A stretch of 64,000 nucleotides of DNA from Aureimonas fodinaquatilis (lineage in GTDB: Bacteria > Pseudomonadota > Alphaproteobacteria > Rhizobiales > Rhizobiaceae), in contig NZ_VTWH01000002.1 of assembly GCF_008369445.1 (NCBI RefSeq), positions 1,126,988-1,190,987 on the forward strand. Direction: 5' to 3'. Positions 62,531-64,000 of this stretch are shown piece after piece; the stretch's first letter is position 1, and each line of letters begins with the position of its first letter. The notes beneath the pieces were generated by a model. It was not told the DNA's origin. It worked only from the letters and a program-made list of their open reading frames with translations, and searched no databases. A program made the translations under genes and the position numbers.

Positions 62531-62563
62531 CTAAAACGACGAACGGCCCGTAACGGGCCGTTC
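62531..62563 (-). terminator. Hairpin terminator after pal
   Basis: GAACGGCCCG (62541-62550) pairs with CGGGCCGTTC (62554-62563), loop TAA. On the minus strand GTCGTTTTAG follows. It separates pal from cpoB. Confidence 0.85.
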
Positions 62564-62590
62564 AATGCTTATCACTGTTGCTGAAAATAC

Positions 62591-63112
62591 TCAGCTACCG
62601 GCACCGCTCAGCACGGTTACAGCGCGGCGATTCTGCGACCAGCAGGAAATGTCGTCGCATACTGCAACGGGGCGCTCCTTGCCGTAAGATATTGTCCGCA
62701 TGCGGGAAGCTGGCACACCCTGTGAGGCCAGATAATCGCGAGTGGCAGCAGCGCGGCGTGCGCCCAATGCCAGGTTGTATTCGCGCGTTCCGCGTTCATC
62801 GGCATGGCCTTCAACCACGATCTGGTAGCTGGAATACTGGTTCAGCCACTGCGCTTGCCGGGACAGAGTCTGCTGGGCATCTGCACGGATGGACGAAGAA
62901 TCGGTGTCAAAGAAAATCCGGTCACCGACATTCACGGTGAAGTCCTGCGATGTTCCAGGGGCGGCGCTGCCGTAACCACCTGCGCCGCCAAGGCCAAGGC
63001 CAGCAGCATTATCAGGAAGCGCCTGATTTTTCTTGGCGCAACCTGCGAGAGCAAGAGCGGCTACCAGCACCAATACTGTGCGGCTGAGAGTGCCTGTTGC
63101 GATGCGGCGCAT
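62591..63112 (-). CDS. pal: Peptidoglycan-associated lipoprotein Pal
   Basis: A 173-residue lipoprotein. The lipobox LAGC gives Cys25, and the OmpA-like domain has NVGDRIFFDTDSSSIRADAQQTL and VEGHADERGTREYNLALGARRAAATRDYL, with the peptidoglycan-binding Asp and Arg. It anchors the outer membrane to the wall and binds TolB. The gene lies 114 bases after tolB. Confidence 0.97.
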   Translation of the reverse strand: MRRIATGTLSRTVLVLVAALALAGCAKKNQALPDNAAGLGLGGAGGYGSAAPGTSQDFTVNVGDRIFFDTDSSSIRADAQQTLSRQAQWLNQYSSYQIVVEGHADERGTREYNLALGARRAAATRDYLASQGVPASRMRTISYGKERPVAVCDDISCWSQNRRAVTVLSGAGS

Positions 63113-63226
63113 TGGGCCGACTCCTTCGAATTGAACAGATTATTGTTATATTGCGTTTACGATGAGCAAGGTTAACGCCCGGTCAACAAGGCCACCCGGG
63201 CGCGCAAATTTTTTCAGGCTGCAAAC

Positions 63227-64000
63227 CTATTCCAACAATGGCGACCAGGCAGGGTCGGATGCAAATCCTGGTGTTGCAACTCTCTGTTCATTACGGCCAG
63301 TCAAATCAATGGAATAGAGCTGTGGTCCTGCGCCACCACGCTCATCGCGGAAAAACATGAGGACACGGCCGTTGGGCGCCCAGGTTGGCCCTTCATTGTG
63401 AAAGCCGGACGTGAGGATACGCTCACCGGAGCCATCTGTCCGCATGACACCAATCTGGAACTGCCCGCCCGACTGACGGGTGAAGGCGATCAAGTCGCCG
63501 CGGGGTGACCAGACAGGCGTTGAGTAAGACCCCTGCCCGAATGAGATTCGGGTCTGTCCGCTGCCATCTGCACCCATGACGTAGATTTGCGGTCTGCCGC
63601 CACGGTCGCTTTCAAATACAATCTTCGAGCCATCCGGCGAGTAGGATGGTGAAGTATCAATAGCGTTGCTGGATGTCAGGCGGGTCGTTGCTCTGGAGCG
63701 CAGATCCAGCGAATAAATATTCGAGTTGCCGTCCTGTTGAAGGCTCATAACCACGCGCTGTCCGTCAGGCGAAAAGCGCGGAGCAAAGGTCATGCCCGGG
63801 AAATTGCCAACAATTTCACGTTGGCCGGTTTCCAGTTGCAACAGGTAGACGCGCGGATTCGACTGTCCGAACGACATGTAGGTGATTTCCTGCCGGCTGG
63901 GCGAGAAGCGTGGCGTGAGAACCAGATCATCGCCTTGCGTCAGATAGCGGACATTTGCACCATCCTGGTCCATGATAGCCAGACGCTTGCGGCGCTGATC
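63227..64000 (-). CDS. tolB: TolB, C-terminal part (runs off the window)
   Basis: An open frame of 257 residues from the right edge to a stop at 63227; the N-terminus lies outside. The six-bladed propeller repeats are clear: [66 protein letters not shown], and the family's final WSPLLE. TolB is the periplasmic partner of Pal and TolA. It is placed before pal as usual. Confidence 0.96.
   Translation of the reverse strand, partial: DQRRKRLAIMDQDGANVRYLTQGDDLVLTPRFSPSRQEITYMSFGQSNPRVYLLQLETGQREIVGNFPGMTFAPRFSPDGQRVVMSLQQDGNSNIYSLDLRSRATTRLTSSNAIDTSPSYSPDGSKIVFESDRGGRPQIYVMGADGSGQTRISFGQGSYSTPVWSPRGDLIAFTRQSGGQFQIGVMRTDGSGERILTSGFHNEGPTWAPNGRVLMFFRDERGGAGPQLYSIDLTGRNEQRVATPGFASDPAWSPLLE

Noticed and set aside
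1-64000. CRISPR arrays, rRNA genes, complete insertion sequences
   Set aside because: No regular repeat-spacer series, no rRNA sequence and no transposase were seen.

Overview
The window looks like a chromosomal segment of an alphaproteobacterium of the order Hyphomicrobiales (Rhizobiales). The evidence is a sciP gene, two Omp25/31-type outer-membrane proteins, a serC gene with a hairpin leader of the alphaproteobacterial serC type, the pair of a DnaA-C-terminal-like protein with a DUF6456-like protein, many small DUF families typical of rhizobia, and the cluster glmM-ftsH-tilS-cpoB-pal-tolB. The genus cannot be fixed from the sequence alone.

Positions 1 to about 11,900 hold one end of a tailed prophage. 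Its structural genes all read on the minus strand, from a small-terminase-like gene through large terminase, portal, scaffold and capsid to virion proteins, and the last gene runs off the left edge. A plus-strand gene for a small exported protein sits between the two terminase genes and looks like cargo (a 'moron'). No integrase is visible, so the far prophage end lies outside the window.

Positions 11.9-28.6 kb are ordinary chromosome: a YcgN-like protein, a bifunctional class A penicillin-binding protein, a DUF1214/DUF1254-like pair, a histidine-kinase-like protein lacking its phospho-acceptor histidine, a peptidoglycan-binding membrane protein, SufE, the DnaA-like/DUF6456-like pair, a lone TetR regulator with a palindrome over its start, AnmK, a MATE exporter, two polyol/aldonate dehydrogenases, a DUF3297-like protein and a tRNA with anticodon CAU.

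Positions 28.9-34.4 kb hold the most interesting operon: a Tat-exported SsuA/TauA-like binding protein, a fumarate-reductase-type flavoprotein, a two-cluster ferredoxin, two permeases and an ATPase, tightly packed and partly with ATGA overlaps. It suggests uptake of a small substrate coupled to a cytoplasmic redox step; the substrate is unknown. Positions 34.7-41.3 kb are accessory in character (GGDEF protein, LysR, SDR, P-loop protein, MipA/OmpV protein, a GYF-RDD membrane protein with AT-rich DNA, a small Rmf/CrpP-like protein).

Positions 41.5-64 kb are core functions: MnmA, SciP, Omp25-like proteins, a nuclease, RluD, RpoH, PurA, a DMT transporter, SerA, SerC, GlmM, FtsH, TilS, CpoB/YbgF, Pal and a partial TolB. 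Several convergent pairs are separated by clear hairpin terminators. Sites resembling CtrA boxes precede an unknown gene (15860-15874) and the degenerate kinase (19065-19072), and degenerate versions precede sciP.
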